Assembly (NCBI GenBank): GCA_918807975.1
Contig: OU964931.1
Location: 7,698,251-7,762,250 of the forward strand
Source: Aplidium turbinatum
Taxonomy: Eukaryota; Chordata; Ascidiacea; Aplousobranchia; Polyclinidae
Length of the DNA: 64,000 nt
Reading direction: 5' to 3'
Translations under genes and position numbers: made by a program
In this document: positions 1 through 11,294 of the stretch, in pieces
Numbering within the stretch: the stretch's first letter is position 1
How the letters are laid out: every line of letters starts with the position of its first letter
The notes under the pieces: generated by a model
Seen by the model: the letters and a program-made list of their open reading frames with translations, nothing else
Told to the model about the DNA's origin: nothing
Databases searched by the model: none

Positions 1-66
1 CAGCATAATGTTTTACGCACACGAAGTAGTGAGCTTATTCAACCCAATAAACCACTCGCATTAACG

Positions 67-892
67 GTACGTTTAGTGATTCCTGTGGGAGTAGAGCGTT
101 TGATACAACTTGACAATTTTTTTATCACGGCTAGCCCCATGCTACTTTAGGCTATAGTCTGACCAAGGTAGGTATCTGAGGCTGTCTGTTGGTAAAATAT
201 AAACTCTTACGATCTTTGCATATGTCACTGCTGTACTTTTGGATTGAAATATGAGATAGGCTATGCGAATATGAAAAGCATGATGGTAGACCTAAACGGA
301 CAGGCCTAAGTAAAAACAGTAATAGTTCGATTAACAGGCAATGTCTTAAGATTAAAGTATAAATCCAACCTCTCTGTGAAAGTTTGAATATCGAATGCAG
401 TTAGTTACGGTTGGCTACTTAATTTTTTCTGTAGCCTAGTGTAGACATAGGCTAGTGGTTTATTGAAAACAGACCCCAATAGTGATGGCGATAAAGCATT
501 AATCTTTGTCGCCAAAGAAATTGTTGGTTGGTTGGTTTGGTTTTGAATCTTTATCCTCGGACTGACAAAGCCTTGATTGGTTATTCCTGGTAGTTTCGCA
601 TACTTGTAGAATGTAGAGTCTCTTGACGCAGGCAGTACCGGATTAACTATAGTAGCAGATGAAGCAGCTGCTACGGGCCCGCGCTTTATAAGGCCCCGCG
701 CTTGGTGAGCAAAACATTTTTTATTTGCCAAAAAATGTTGAACATAGTTAGTGAATAAGCTAATTTTTGGCTTGCAACCTGGAATGGCATAGGAGAATAT
801 TATACAGTAAGTTAGTTGTAGGATTAAATTACTATAGTCCCAAGGTCTTGTCCCTTCCTATAATTATATTGTAAACTTTACTCGATCGCTTC
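67..892 (+). other. intron of the hAT-like gene, with a SINE fragment
   Basis: GTACGT donor at 67 and an AG acceptor at 891-892. Apart from the reversed SINE-A tail at about 520-645 and a GGGCCCGCGC-rich patch near 675-705, no coding or RNA feature is seen. Confidence 0.45.
520..645 (-). repeat. SINE-A 3'-half fragment
   Basis: The stretch reading TTTATCCTCGGACTGACAAA, then GGTTATTCCTGGTAGTTTCGC, is the reverse complement of the body and tail of the full copy at 5886-6165. The tRNA head is missing. The same tail recurs at about 5120-5175 and 7035-7130. Confidence 0.7.
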
Positions 893-2041
893 CAGGCAAT
901 TCAAGCTTCTCTTCAAGCAAAGCAGCAAAATCTCAACAATGCTCCAGCGTTGTGTGCCTCTTTGGCAGGATCCCTACAGACTTTCAGAGAACAATTCGCT
1001 AAGTTTGAGTCAGAGGCGCAGAAGCTGACTCAAGTGCCGGTGTAACGGTCCAGGAGTTACTGCGGTCTGAAAGTTACCGTAACTTCTGGACCGCGTATAC
1101 GCGGTCTGAAAGTTACTGCCAGTCCAGAAGTTACTAAAACAGGGTTTTCAGATTTGACGCTTGCAGCAGATTTGTATAAATGATTGCAACATTGGAAACA
1201 TGTTGAACTTGAAGACTTATCCACCATTGAGTCTTAACAACATGATTTACAGCAGAAACGTAGGCCTAATTGGGAATGAAGCGAAAATAAGATGAAAGTT
1301 AAAAGATGAGTTTTGTACCAGAAATTGTTGCTGTATTGGAATGAAATTTGAATTTGTAACCTAACAATTTACGTAGGCTATCATTTTAACCTGATTTGTT
1401 TGTATTATACCATTTGAAGTTGTGTCCGTGCCTTACGTGCGTTGGCAAATAAATTTGCATGGGGAGGTGATTGACTAGATGACCACTTAGCCTATAGTTT
1501 TTTGCTGTCATCCTGATTGTGCTATAATGCAACCTACGATTCACAATGTAGTAATATGAGTGTTTTATTGACTCATTGTAGGCTATATGGCTCTGTTGAA
1601 ACAAATAATTTAATTGATCATCGCTACAAACATTTCAAAGTTTAAATCGTGGCTATAGGCCTACGTGAATCGGTGGCATTTAATAAGCTATACAGGCCTT
1701 AATATATCGTGCAAAGTTTGCATTTGAAGGCTGACTTGTTAGCCGCTGGTCTTGAGTCGTAGTAGACGAACATAGTCTTTGACTATATTTTATGTAGGCC
1801 TATTTCATGAAAATTAAAACCAAAGTTTTCTAGTGAATGAAGCACTGAGCCTATTTTTGGTCTGGCTTTTCATAACTACCGTTTTGAAGAAATATAAAGT
1901 AACTTAGGCAGGGGCGCCGGAACGATTTTTGACTGGGGGGGGGCAAGATTACGAAAAAAGGGCACTTTTTTTACTAAAAGGCAAATTTTTTGTCAAGCTT
2001 TAAGATATAGCGATAATGCTAATCTATCAGCTCACTATGTA

Positions 2042-2216
2042 CAGTAGAACTCGGTTAATCCGGATTCGGTTAATCCGGATCTTTGCCTAAACCGGATGAA
2101 ACTGGAAGTACAAATGAGTCAGGCTTGATAGAACCGTCATCGGTTAATCCGGATCTTCGCCTAATCCGGATGGAATCGCCGGTCAAATCGAATCCGGATT
2201 AACCGAGTTTTACTTG
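2042..2216. mobile_element. pogo/Tigger-type MITE
   Basis: Inverted ends CAGTAGAACTCGGTTAATCC at 2042 and GGATTAACCGAGTTTTACTTG ending at 2216 are flanked by TA on both sides. The CAGTAGAAC start and TA target are typical of pogo/Tigger elements. At 175 bp with no ORF it is non-autonomous. It is nested in the 1909-3393 hAT copy. Confidence 0.75.
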
Positions 2217-2733
2217 TATTGAGTAATGATAGCATACAAGTGTCCAGTATACAAAGAAGGGCATCATGCTATGTTATAATGATGTAACCTACTGTCAAGC
2301 CTTAAAGCAGCCTGCGGCCATGGCCGCTAAGTAGTGCTTGAATGACCGCCGGTGCTACCTCTTCAATCGGCCAAGTTTGGCCGCCGGTCTCTTCTAACCA
2401 ATTATTTAATTTTGCAATAGAATGGTCGTGGATTAACTGTCGAAAATATGTAGTATCAAAGAGTGACGCAAAATTAGGTCAGCGAGTCATAATCGCCACT
2501 GTTGCATTATGCGGGGATATTTGTTATTGATGGAATATATCCAGCTGCAATCACCAGCGCTGTAAGTCTTGTTTGTAATTCTCGACGTTTATCTTAACAA
2601 AGTCTTAATCCGAAGTGCTAATTTACATCGGCTGGCAATATTGTCGTTTTTATGTCGATTCGATGTTGTCGGACATTGAATCGTTGTTAAAAAGGAGAAC
2701 TAGGTTAGTTGACATCCAAGGGGAAAACATTCT

Positions 2734-3036
2734 TTGATCATATTTTGCAAAAATTATGCTTCTTTTAGTAATGTCCTTCACATCATTGAAATACTTATTT
2801 TATTACCTTGCCGTCATCGTCAACACAATCATGTCGAGCGTTGTTTTTCGTTGCTAAAAAGAATTCTAGGGGAATGGCGAACTTCTTTAAAATCAGCCAC
2901 ATTGGAGACACTCGTGCGAGTGTCGTTAGATGGTCCCGCAGTACTGGATTACAATCCCGATAAAGCAGTTATTGCGCGGTGCGACGATTCTATTGTAGGA
3001 CGTCGCCCAGGCCCAGACTTCAACAACGCTAAGTGA
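2734..3036 (+). pseudogene. hAT transposase C-terminal dimerisation domain (remnant)
   Basis: The reading frame contains ERCFSLLKRILGEWRTSLKS, then TLETLVRVSLDGPAVLDYNP, then DKAV. ER.FS.L..I....R..L....L..L.RVSL.GP matches the hAT C-terminal dimerisation domain as seen in ZNF862-like proteins. The first 25 codons look unrelated. It lies inside the 1909-3393 hAT element on the same strand, so it is that element's transposase 3' end. Confidence 0.75.
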
Positions 3037-4678
3037 TCATTTTAATATTGTTGCAAGTTTAATTCTATTTACTTGTGCTATCGTTATTTTTATTTTGTAT
3101 TTTGGCCTCCAAGCACACAGATTTGGCCGCCGAGAAGGAGCTTCCGAAAAAAAAACGAGTTTTAAGGCCTGTACTGTGTTGCAAAATTTTCTGCCGTAAA
3201 TATTATTTGAGGCAAAAATGAAAGATTATTATTAGGCTAAAAGCGAATAGCAGAACTTGTTATGTTGCAAAATGTGCAGTTGCTTACATGACTTTAAAAG
3301 GGCACCATTGCCCCCCCTGCCCCTCCATCTGCAGAAAATTTGAGGGCAGGGGGGGCATCCGCCCCCCCTGCCCCCCCGCTTCCGGCGCCCCGGAACTTAG
3401 GCTACATGTAGGCCAACCGGTAGTCAAAACGCCATCAACCTTCAGTGAGTAGGCTATCACAGTGTCACACGCGGGAAGGCTTTAGCTTTTACGAAAGTGT
3501 TGAACACTTTGAGATTCCAATGAATTTCCGTTGGACTCCCATCGAAAACACGTGGCATGAAACTTAAAAGTCTAGGATTATGGTTTCGTGGTGAGAATAT
3601 TTATCCTTGGGATTCATCTTTCGCACACTTGCAGAGGGTTTAATCTACTGACCAAGCGAAGTTTCAGTCCATTTACAAGTTTTCCCAAAAGAATTTCGAA
3701 AATGCACACCCACTTACAATAGCAGTAACTTTTGGACTGCTTCTGCGTTGTTGCAGTCTGGAAGTTACTGTCAGTCCAAAAGTTACCAGCGGTGTCAGGC
3801 GTTTTCACAATCGATAGAAAAGCGAAAATTGTTTTAACTAAGTGTAATGAATTTATTGCTCTCAAACTAATGCAAGCTTTTCAGTTAACATTACAAAATA
3901 CTTATAATTATTAATCTGGCCTTTTGAGAGGTTAAAAATTTAATTATTTTTTAAAACAAAATTAAATAAAATTTAAATGAAATATTTGGCAACTCTTGTA
4001 ACTTTTGGCATGCAGTAACTCTTGGACTGCTACACCGGATTACCGACCAACAAGCACAAAAAGAATTGTCCGAAATCGAAGGCACGATGAGGATGTAGGC
4101 AGTGGGAGTTCAGTTCGCGATACAATGGATATAATCAATCACCTAAAGACAGATTCCCAGTGGAAGTATTCCTTGCAATATTGGACAGCCTACAATCTGC
4201 TCTGGAGCAACGTCGCAAGGCATACACCCAGTTAAACACGCGGTTTAGTTTCTTTTGCAAAATCTGCATAAGCTAACACCTGTGCAGATCCAAGAAAGTG
4301 CTGACAGACTTTTAGAAGCATATTCCCAGGATTCGGAAGACGGATTGAAAGATGAACTAGGCCTACCGTACCTCAGTTTTCAGAATTTGTGAAGCACATT
4401 GCTAGTGATAGTTCCTCTCCAGAACTCAACGGTTTCACTTTGATTAAACTTTAATCAAAGTGATCGTAGCCAAAGTCAAAGTTTGCAGAGATCAAAATGC
4501 GCCAAAAAGACTTTTGAATGATATTGTTGAAGTTTTCTACTTCTTCTTGCAAACAGAACATTAGACTTTTGTTATTTTTGTTGTAGAATGTAGATCAAAT
4601 CTATAAAGTATTCAATTACTTCCCAGTCATTATCTGTACATCAAATCAATCTGCTACAGGCCCCGCACTTGGTTAATC

Positions 4679-4883
4679 CGGCACTGGACGCAGAGCGGTT
4701 GCCGAGATTGGCAGAGTGAAGTTTTTCTATCATTGAAGTCTTGTTGCCGTCAAATTATTTCATTCAATAGGTGCCGCTGAATGGAGAGCAGTCCTGAAAT
4801 GCGTTGCTCAAGCGCACACCCCGAGAGTCGAACAAGCGCCGCGTGATTTTGAGCCGGGCGCGTAACCACTGAGTTAACGGGGC
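4679..4883 (-). repeat. SINE-A, tRNA-derived, with tRNA head
   Basis: On the minus strand the head (4818-4883) starts GCCCCGTTAACTCAGTGG and carries a B-box-like GTTCGACTCTCGGGG. The body follows and lacks the far tail. It matches the copies at 5886-6165 and 6917-7366. Confidence 0.75.
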
Positions 4884-5354
4884 GGATAATGGTTGTTTTG
4901 AATCTTTGGACTGAGAAAGTAGGGACTTTATATTAAGTAATATAACGGTTAATTGAAAACAGACTCTAATAGTGATGGCGATAAAGCATTAATTTTTGTT
5001 GCCAAAAAAATTAAAAGATAAAAAATGACAACAACAATAGCGGAAACCTCACTCTGTCAATCCACCACCACCGTGGTAATGGTCAATCCCGGTTACGGTA
5101 GTTAGTTAGTTTGGTTTTGAGTTTTTATCCTCGGGCTGACAAAGCCTTGATAGGTTATTCTTGGTAGTTTCGCATGGTAGCCACTTTAACAAGTCGAAAT
5201 TCTGCCACTGCGAATGACTACAATGCAACCGCCAACCAATCAGAACATGTTATAAGAGGCTACCGTCCAATTGTGACCCTTCTAGCACTCATCCAGAGAA
5301 TTAATGCTTGTTTTGAACTTTATTTGGTAATTACAAAAGAAAAAGAGCAATAGT

Positions 5355-6695
5355 AGGGGAAGGTGGGGTAAAGTGGAATACCTAAGGGTTAATTCAGTAC
5401 AGTTCACTGATTTTGCCAAAAAATTTAACTTTTTTTATTTGAGCGTTAATTCTAACATATTTCGACAATTTTTAAAATGCACTTTTGATGACTGCCAGCA
5501 TTTTTATATAAATTTTTTTAATTTTAAAATTACCCCCAATAGTCCACTTTACCCCGCATATGTGGGGTAAACTGGACCGTTGTAAGTTTTGAGCAAATTC
5601 CGTAATTTTTTTCCACGCAATCAAATTATTTACAACTAGCACCATTAGGGAAGACATTATGAAACTTCACAACTGCAGTTCATAAGTCCATTACGAATTA
5701 AACTTTGAAGAATTTTTTTAAAAACGGAGTTCACAGATAAAGTTGTCATCCTCTTCATTGCAACCAGCGCAGGCTTCATGCGCCCACAGGATGTCCTTTG
5801 GTGATAACGAGGTATTCTGAAAAACAAGAATATAACCAAGTTAAGAACCAGCTCGTCTACTCGATCATGATTGGTGGGATATTCCGCCCCGTTAGCTCAG
5901 TGGTTACGAGCCCGGCTCAAGATTACGCGGCGCTGGTTCGACTCTTGGGGTATGCGCTTGAGCAACGCATTTCAGGAGTGCTCTCCATTTTGCGGCACTT
6001 AATGGATGCAATAATTTCAGGCAACAACACCTCAGCAATCGGAAACTTCACTCAGCCAATCTCGGTAACCGGCCCTGCGTGAAGAGCCTCTACAAGTATG
6101 CAAAACTACCAGGAATAGCCTATCAAGGCTTTGTCAGTCCGAGGATAAAGATTCAATAACCAACCAACCATATCAGAACAACTATCCACTTCAGTGCTAA
6201 TTAGGCCTACACAGCTGTTGTGTAAAATAAGCTACAAGATTATAAGAAACACAGCACCTAATTCGGTCAAGAAATCATAAACAAGAAAAATATTTATGAC
6301 AGGGTAAAGTGGACCACCCCACCTCTACATTACTACTAATTTAACTGTTGGCCAAATTTAGGCTAGTCAGCAACAAGAGTGAATTTACGTAATGCGTACG
6401 TGATATAGTGAGGCTCATTTTTATCATTAAAAAAAACTTCTACCTTATGTACATAAGATACAATTTAAGTTGCCATACATACCTTTCAATAGATCAGAGG
6501 GTGCAAAAAGTAATTTCCGTGCTTTTTTGCGTCTTCTAAACCATGAAACCTTGAATAATGGCGTGTGGCCGTGTGCAGCTACTTTTCGTCATGCTTCACT
6601 AAACTTAATGGTATCCGCACAATAGTGAAACTTTAATAGCAAAAAAAGGCGGGGTTCCACTTTACCCCGTTGGTCCGCTTTACCCCACCTTCCCC
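5355..6695. mobile_element. 1.3-kb TIR element with GGGGTAAAGTGGACC motifs
   Basis: Ends AGGGGAAGGTGGGGTAAAG at 5355 and CTTTACCCCACCTTCCCCT ending at 6695 are inverted repeats. The motif GGGGTAAA(G/C)TGGACC recurs inside (near 5563, 6301 and, reversed, 6670). No clear transposase frame is seen. A SINE-A (5886-6165) has inserted in it. I could not settle the target-site duplication. Confidence 0.65.
5886..6165 (+). repeat. SINE-A, full-length tRNA-derived copy
   Basis: The head begins GCCCCGTTAGCTCAGTGGTT (A box) and has B box GGTTCGACTCT at about 5934. The unique body includes GTGAAGAGCCTCTACAAG, and the tail reads AGTCCGAGGATAAAGATTC and ends in ACCAACCAACCA. This is the best copy in the window and can serve as the family reference. 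Confidence 0.85.
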
Positions 6696-6696
6696 T

Positions 6697-6774
6697 AGTG
6701 GTGAGAATCGAACCCGCGTTAATGAAATGACTACTTTCTAGCCCTAACCCCTAAGCCAGCTGACAAAAAATCCA
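6697..6774 (-). repeat. tRNA-like SINE head, second family
   Basis: The minus strand reads GGCTTAGGGGTTAGGGC (A-box-like), then GCGGGTTCGATTCTCACCA (B box) about 40 bp on. The fold is not clean enough for a working tRNA, and it abuts the end of the 5355-6695 element, so a tRNA-derived SINE start is more likely. Confidence 0.45.
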
Positions 6775-6916
6775 TCACTTAGCCTAATTTGCTTTCTATC
6801 ATCTTCTTTTCGCCATTTTTTACGTCACTTAAACCGTAGCTTATGATTGGTTGGCGGTTTCATTCTAGTCAAGTTTAGTGGCAGAATTTCGACTTGTTAA
6901 ACTGGCTACCGTTTCG

Positions 6917-7366
6917 CATACTTGTAGACCTGTAGAGGCTCTTGACGCAGGGCCGGTTACCGAGATTGACAGAGAGAAATTTCCCATTATTGAAGTCTTG
7001 TTGCCGGGGGATTATTCCATTGATTGATTGATTGATTGAATTTTTATCCTCGGACTGGGAAAGCTTCTTTCCAGAGACAACCAGAGACTTCCAAAACAAC
7101 CAGAGCTTAATCCTGGCAGTTTCGCATACTTGTAGAAGCTTTGAATCACTGACGCAGGCTCGGTCACCGAGATTGACAGAGTGAAGTTTCCGATTGTTGA
7201 AGTCTTGTTGCCGGGGAACTATTCCATCCATTAGATGCCGCTGAATGGAGAGCAGTCCTTAACGTGCGTTGCTCAAGCGCACACCCCGAGAGTCGAACCA
7301 GCGCCGCTTGATCTTGAAGCTTCTTCGTTCCAGAAGTGACGCGCTAACCAATTGAGCTATCGGGGC
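6917..7366 (-). repeat. SINE-A copy with internal duplication
   Basis: The minus strand from 7366 starts GCCCCGATAGCTCAATTGG and has GGTTCGACTCTCGGGG. Its body occurs twice in tandem (about 6920-7020 and 7115-7230), separated by a TTGATTGATTGA run and the tail motif. One SINE seems to have inserted into, or duplicated within, another. Confidence 0.7.
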
Positions 7367-7445
7367 ATTCACTAGGTGCTTTATATTATTAAGTAATAAA
7401 AATTAAATAAAGTAATTGTAATATAAAGTAATGTAATATTTAAAG

Positions 7446-8048
7446 CAGGGAGTCGAACCGAACCCGAACCGGATTTTTGTAAACCGGTTTTGGTGCGCTT
7501 TTGTCTGAACCTTAACCGGAACTGAACCGAAAATTTGAGTTAGCTTAAACCCTAACCGAACCCGAACCGGTTGAAAAAAGCGGTTCACTCCAGCATTAGC
7601 CTACGTCATTGTTCGCATTGTGGTAAGTGAAGTTGTACGTAGCATGTTGTTATCTTGGAGGCCACATTGTAGGCTACGGATGAATTATAGCCTATTCCGT
7701 AACACACGATCCACTATCATCGATGCTTTGGAGAGGAATTTTTTGAGGTAAGCAACTTCTGTTCTGTGACATCATAGACAATATAGTGTTGGATTTCAAT
7801 AGTGTTGGATTTCAATAGTAGGCCTAGGCCTAATTTTATCGGACCCGAACCGGAACTTATAAAACCGGTGTTGAGACTATTTTTGTCGAAACCGTACCCG
7901 AACCACAAATCATTGTTGTTGAACCGGAGCTAAACCGGAACTCTTAAGTTTCTTCTAACCCAAACCGGAACTGAACCAAATTTTGAAAGTTCAATCTTTG
8001 AACCAGAACCGGACCCGAACCGGAAAAATCAAACGGTTTGAATCTCTG
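7446..8048. mobile_element. 603-bp hAT-type foldback element rich in GAACCGG
   Basis: ATTTAAAG lies directly outside both ends (ending at 7445 and starting at 8049), an 8-bp duplication. TIRs are CAGGGAGTCGAACCG and CGGTTTGAATCTCTG. Both arms are packed with CCGAACCCGAACCGG-type units facing each other, so the element can fold on itself. Open frames here are only products of the repeat. No transposase, so it is a non-autonomous MITE. Confidence 0.85.
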
Positions 8049-8220
8049 ATTTAAAGTCCTTATGAGAAAGCTTTGTTTGGCTTTAATAATCCGGCGGACC
8101 GTTTCTTTCCTTGCTCGTTCCCGCGAAAAGAAACCATCAGAATCTGTAAGCAAGAAGCGAGAAAACGTTTATTTCGTCTGTTGCGAGAATAGCCTAGTAC
8201 GAAACAATACAAATAAAATA

Positions 8221-8421
8221 CAGTAGAATTCGCCTATAGTGACACCTGAAGGGACTGCGGAAAAAAGTGTCACTATAGACGAATTCTACTCAACTGTTGG
8301 GTATGCAAACGGGACTTTGCAACAGGTGTCACTGTAGGCGAAGTGTCACGGGTGCAACCTAACTTTTGGTACCCGAACTCAGTCTATTACTCACCTTCAA
8401 AGCCTTGTCCAACAGTTGAGT
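8221..8421. repeat. pogo-like MITE ends and nested inverted repeats
   Basis: CAGTAGAATTCGCCTATAG at 8221, preceded by TA, faces CTATAGACGAATTCTACT ending near 8290. A third related end, GTGTCACTGTAGGCGAAG, follows at about 8327. ACTCAACTGTTGG (8289) is repeated inverted at 8409-8421. It looks like overlapping or rearranged copies of one small TA-target element. Confidence 0.5.
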
Positions 8422-8639
8422 TGTTTTTTTTTTCTACTAGTAGCCTAAGTAATGTGTCAAAGCAGAGATGACAGTCATCTATGGTCAAAACAAGCCTGAA
8501 TGCTGAAGTCAAAATCTAAGCTTCAAATAGCAGTTGACTGTATTTCCGACAGAAGTGTTGCCAGATGAGAAATTCTGCCTTAATTTAAGAAAACATTAAA
8601 TCCGTGAAGATAAAAAATTGTGAACTTTTATCCCAACCC

Positions 8640-9072
8640 TGGCAACACCTGCCACGACACAAGGGTCCCATGAGGCCACAAAGTACCCATAAGTCTGTCA
8701 AATTATTTATACGGTACCGGTACCGTAAGTCGCGTCGATTTACTCATAAACAGGCTATATACGGTACCCATAAGTCTGGCCGAATTGTCCATAAGTCGCT
8801 TTAAATTAGGCAGTGGCTATTTGACCGGCTCCGGTCTTTGAATCTGAAACACTATTTGACCGGTCATGACGTCACTACATTAGCGCTTTTTTCTTTTTCT
8901 CTTTCAAAGCAACAGACGAGAAGCGCCGATAAAAGTTCTAACTTCAACACGTATTCTTCAACTCAGTCCGTGGCGCGTGCGATACGTCTTAGGGTTAGAG
9001 GTTAGGAACTCACCGAATCGGACTCACCGAATAGTAGCAGACCCGACAAAGGTGGATCCTTCGCTAAGAATC
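8640..9072. other. gene-free stretch with small repeats
   Basis: Contains irregular repeats of CCCATAAGTC (8690-8795) around GGTACCGGTACC. At about 8990-9050 there is a fragment of the ACTCACCGAATCGGACTCACC element also seen at 25,985-26,196. No coding signal. Confidence 0.4.
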
Positions 9073-9385
9073 TGTTGTATTTCCAGAAGTTTAATATAAA
9101 ATAAACAATAATAATTGTAGCGATAGCCAACCAAGTGAGAAAAACATTTACCGGCACCTCTTGTTACTTACTGATTCAGTGTATAAAAGCAACGCAATAT
9201 ATAGTAAGAAAGAAACGCAAAACAATCAACTAAGGAATGTGGTACAGAACGCTTAATTGATTACACGCGCAGTGCGGTGGTAATCAATTCCAACGTCTGT
9301 ACCAGAAAACGCTGAATGTGATTATGTAGTGAGGCAGGTCACAAGTTTACATAAAATCAACGTAAATAAAATGACGACTATAACA
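9073..9385 (-). repeat. 3' LTR of the Gypsy element
   Basis: Begins TGTTGTATTTCCAG on the plus strand and ends ...TATAACA beside the polypurine tract. It aligns over nearly its whole length with 17,051-17,358. Confidence 0.85.
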
Positions 9386-9450
9386 CCTCCCCCGATAATT
9401 TTTATACACAAAGAAAAATATGAACAAGACACCGAATTAAACAATAAAAC

Positions 9451-11250
9451 TCAAAGTTGGAAACAAGCCGGAGGTCTGCGGCGACGGCTCGACCTTCGTG
9501 GGTTGTGTGGCCCGAATTCCAGTACAGTCGGTGTGTCGTCCGAATTCGTTCGGGCTGAGGTAGAGACAGCGGAGGAGTCGTCTGTTGGTGCAGGAGTTTC
9601 TCCCGGCTCCTGGTCCTCCGATGATGCATAGCGAGGTTGCAGTTGGTCCATATGGCGCCTCCACGTCGGACCATGTGGCAGCAGACGTACCAGGAAGATT
9701 CTGCTACCCTGTCGCTTAATCACCTCGGCTGGAACCCAACGAGGATCCTGGCTCTGTCGTGGAGTGAATGAAAGCGCGTAACAGTGATCTCCCGATTTGA
9801 AATGTCGTTTTGTACTTTCGGAGACGTCCGCGTTGTGAGGGTTTTGTCTTGGTACCACTTGAGACGATGTGGGGAGAAGCGTGTCGATCTTGGTTCGAAT
9901 CTGACGATTGTTGAGTAATTGGCTTGGAGAGTAGCCACTCGGAGTGGGCGTGTGTCGATACTGCTGTAGGAACTCCAAGACGGCTTGTTTCGGAGGCAGG
10001 GAAGATTTGCGAAGTGCTTGCTTGAACGTACGTACGAGGCGCTCCGCCGCTCCATTGGTTTCCGGATGGTAAGGGGCACCCGTGATGTGTACTATACCCC
10101 TCTCCTTACAGAAAGTTTGAAATTCTGTGGATTTAAAAGTAGTAGCATTATTGGTAACTATAGTATGGGGATAGCCGAAATGAGCAAAATCTTCTTCTAG
10201 TAGGTTGATAGTAGTTGTTGACGATAAGGAAGTAGTAGCATGAATACATGGGTATTTAGAAAAAGCATCAATGCTGAGTAACCAATGGTAACCCATGAAT
10301 TCTACCGCATGATCTATGTGTAAGCGACTCCACGGTGCTTCTGGAACCGTCAATGATTGGACCTGGGTTTTAGATTGCGGTTGATATTCGCCACATCTAC
10401 TGCACTTGTGACAAAGTTCCGTTATGTCTCGGTCAATGTTTGGCCAGTAAACGGATGTTCTTGCCAACTGCTTCATTCTCTCAATGCCAAAATGTCCTTC
10501 ATGAAGCAATTGAAAGACGGAAGGACGAAGTTTGGACGGGATGACCACTCTGGAACCGTAAAGTAGACATCCGTAACAAGTAGAAAGAGAGTCTGCGTAC
10601 TTACGAAATGGTTCGACCGGGTCTTGTGGAGAAGACTTGGCCGGCCATCCTTCATGAATGAAGTGCATTACCGTGGAAATGATAGGATCTTTAGAAGATT
10701 CTTTACGCAGTGAGGCGGCATTTGGGGTCTGGACCTGCAAATCCAAAGCATCGATAGCGCAGACGATATCAATGTCTTCCGCACTTTCCTCTTCATCGAA
10801 GACTTTATCCCCTCCTGCTGGTAAGAGACTCAAAGCATCAGCGTTTTGATGATCCTTCGTCTTCCTGTACTCAATAGTGTATGTAAATTGCGACAAAAAG
10901 AGTGCCCAACGAGCCAAACGATTTGCTGCCAAAGAAGGTGTCGATTTGGTCGGGCCAAAAAGACTAAGCAATGGTTTATGATCTGTGACCAAAATGAATG
11001 ATCTACCAAAAAGATATTGATAGAATTTCTTTAGCGCAAAAATTATCGACAAAGCCTCTTTTTGGATTTGACTATAGTTTTTCTGCGAAGCTGTTAATAT
11101 CTTTGAAACGTTTGCTATAGGCCGTTCTGTGCCATTTGGGTAACGGTGAAACAAAGTAGCACCGATGCCCACACTAGAAGCATCACATGCGATACCTACC
11201 GGAAGTGACGCATTGAAATGTGTAAGAACCTCTTCAGTAGAAAGATAACT
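9451..11250 (-). pseudogene. Gypsy pol: RNase H and integrase region (fossil)
   Basis: Long frame with RNase H features (GIACDASSVGIGATL, ITDHKPL-like), an HHCC integrase finger (GHFGIERMK ... CHKCSRC) and an integrase core ending YHPETNGAAERLV. This is the 3' part of pol of the LTR element and is part of a broken copy. Confidence 0.9.
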
Positions 11251-11294
11251 TAAATTCTGACCAAACCAACTTAAATTCTGACCAAACCAACAAA

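Larger units (their letters stand above)
1909..3393 (+). mobile_element. hAT element, 1.5 kb, with 8-bp target duplication
   Basis: TIRs CAGGGGCGCCGGAA at 1909 and TTCCGGCGCCCCGG ending at 3393 are flanked by identical AACTTAGG (1901-1908 and 3394-3401), the hAT signature. Runs of G and C sit just inside both ends. A hAT C-terminal dimerisation domain is encoded at about 2809-3000. A pogo-type MITE is nested at 2042-2216. The N-terminal and catalytic parts of a transposase are not found, so this is an internally deleted copy. Confidence 0.85.
1041..4034. mobile_element. 3.0-kb TIR DNA transposon with CCGG target duplication
   Basis: The ends are imperfect 23-bp inverted repeats: TGTAACGGTCCAGG... 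at 1041 and ...CTTGGACTGCTACA ending at 4034, with three mismatches. CCGG flanks both sides (1037-1040 and 4035-4038). Removing the element and one CCGG restores an open frame in the surrounding hAT-like exon, which supports these borders. Subterminal copies of a GTCTGAAAGTTACTG-like unit lie at 1062-1135 and 3720-3795. The middle is occupied by a later hAT insertion (1909-3393). I see no transposase of its own, so it is probably non-autonomous. Superfamily unknown; a 4-bp duplication does not fit hAT or mariner. Confidence 0.7.
1..4452 (+). pseudogene. hAT transposase-derived (ZMYM1-like) gene, 5'-truncated by the window and broken
   Basis: I read an exon at 1-66 ending at a GTACGT donor, an intron 67-892, and an exon from 893 that runs to 1040 and resumes at 4039, after a 3-kb transposon flanked by CCGG. 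Across the join the frame continues: KLTQVP then DYRPTSTKRIVRNRRHDED. Further on, other frames give VEVFLAILDSLQSALEQRR, PVQIQESADRLLEAYSQD and QFSEFVKHIASDSSSPELNG. The order (helical segment, basic R-rich linker, F.VEVF..ILD.L...L..R) matches the central part of hAT-family transposases and their ZMYM1/TTF-type relatives. Reading frame is lost after about 4240 and stops follow, so it is not functional now. Whether it was a transposon or a domesticated host gene cannot be told, because the BED/TTF finger and the C-terminal dimerisation domain are not seen here. Confidence 0.55.

Noticed and set aside
5886-5958. Functional tRNA gene
   Set aside because: A and B boxes are present, but the fold is degraded and the sequence continues into a repeated body shared with other copies: a SINE head.
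7403-8153. Several minus-strand frames of 61-69 codons
   Set aside because: They are readings of the GAACCGG repeat units of the hAT-type MITE, not genes.
9329-9631. 100-codon plus-strand frame over the LTR element's end
   Set aside because: Antisense of the pol 3' end and LTR.
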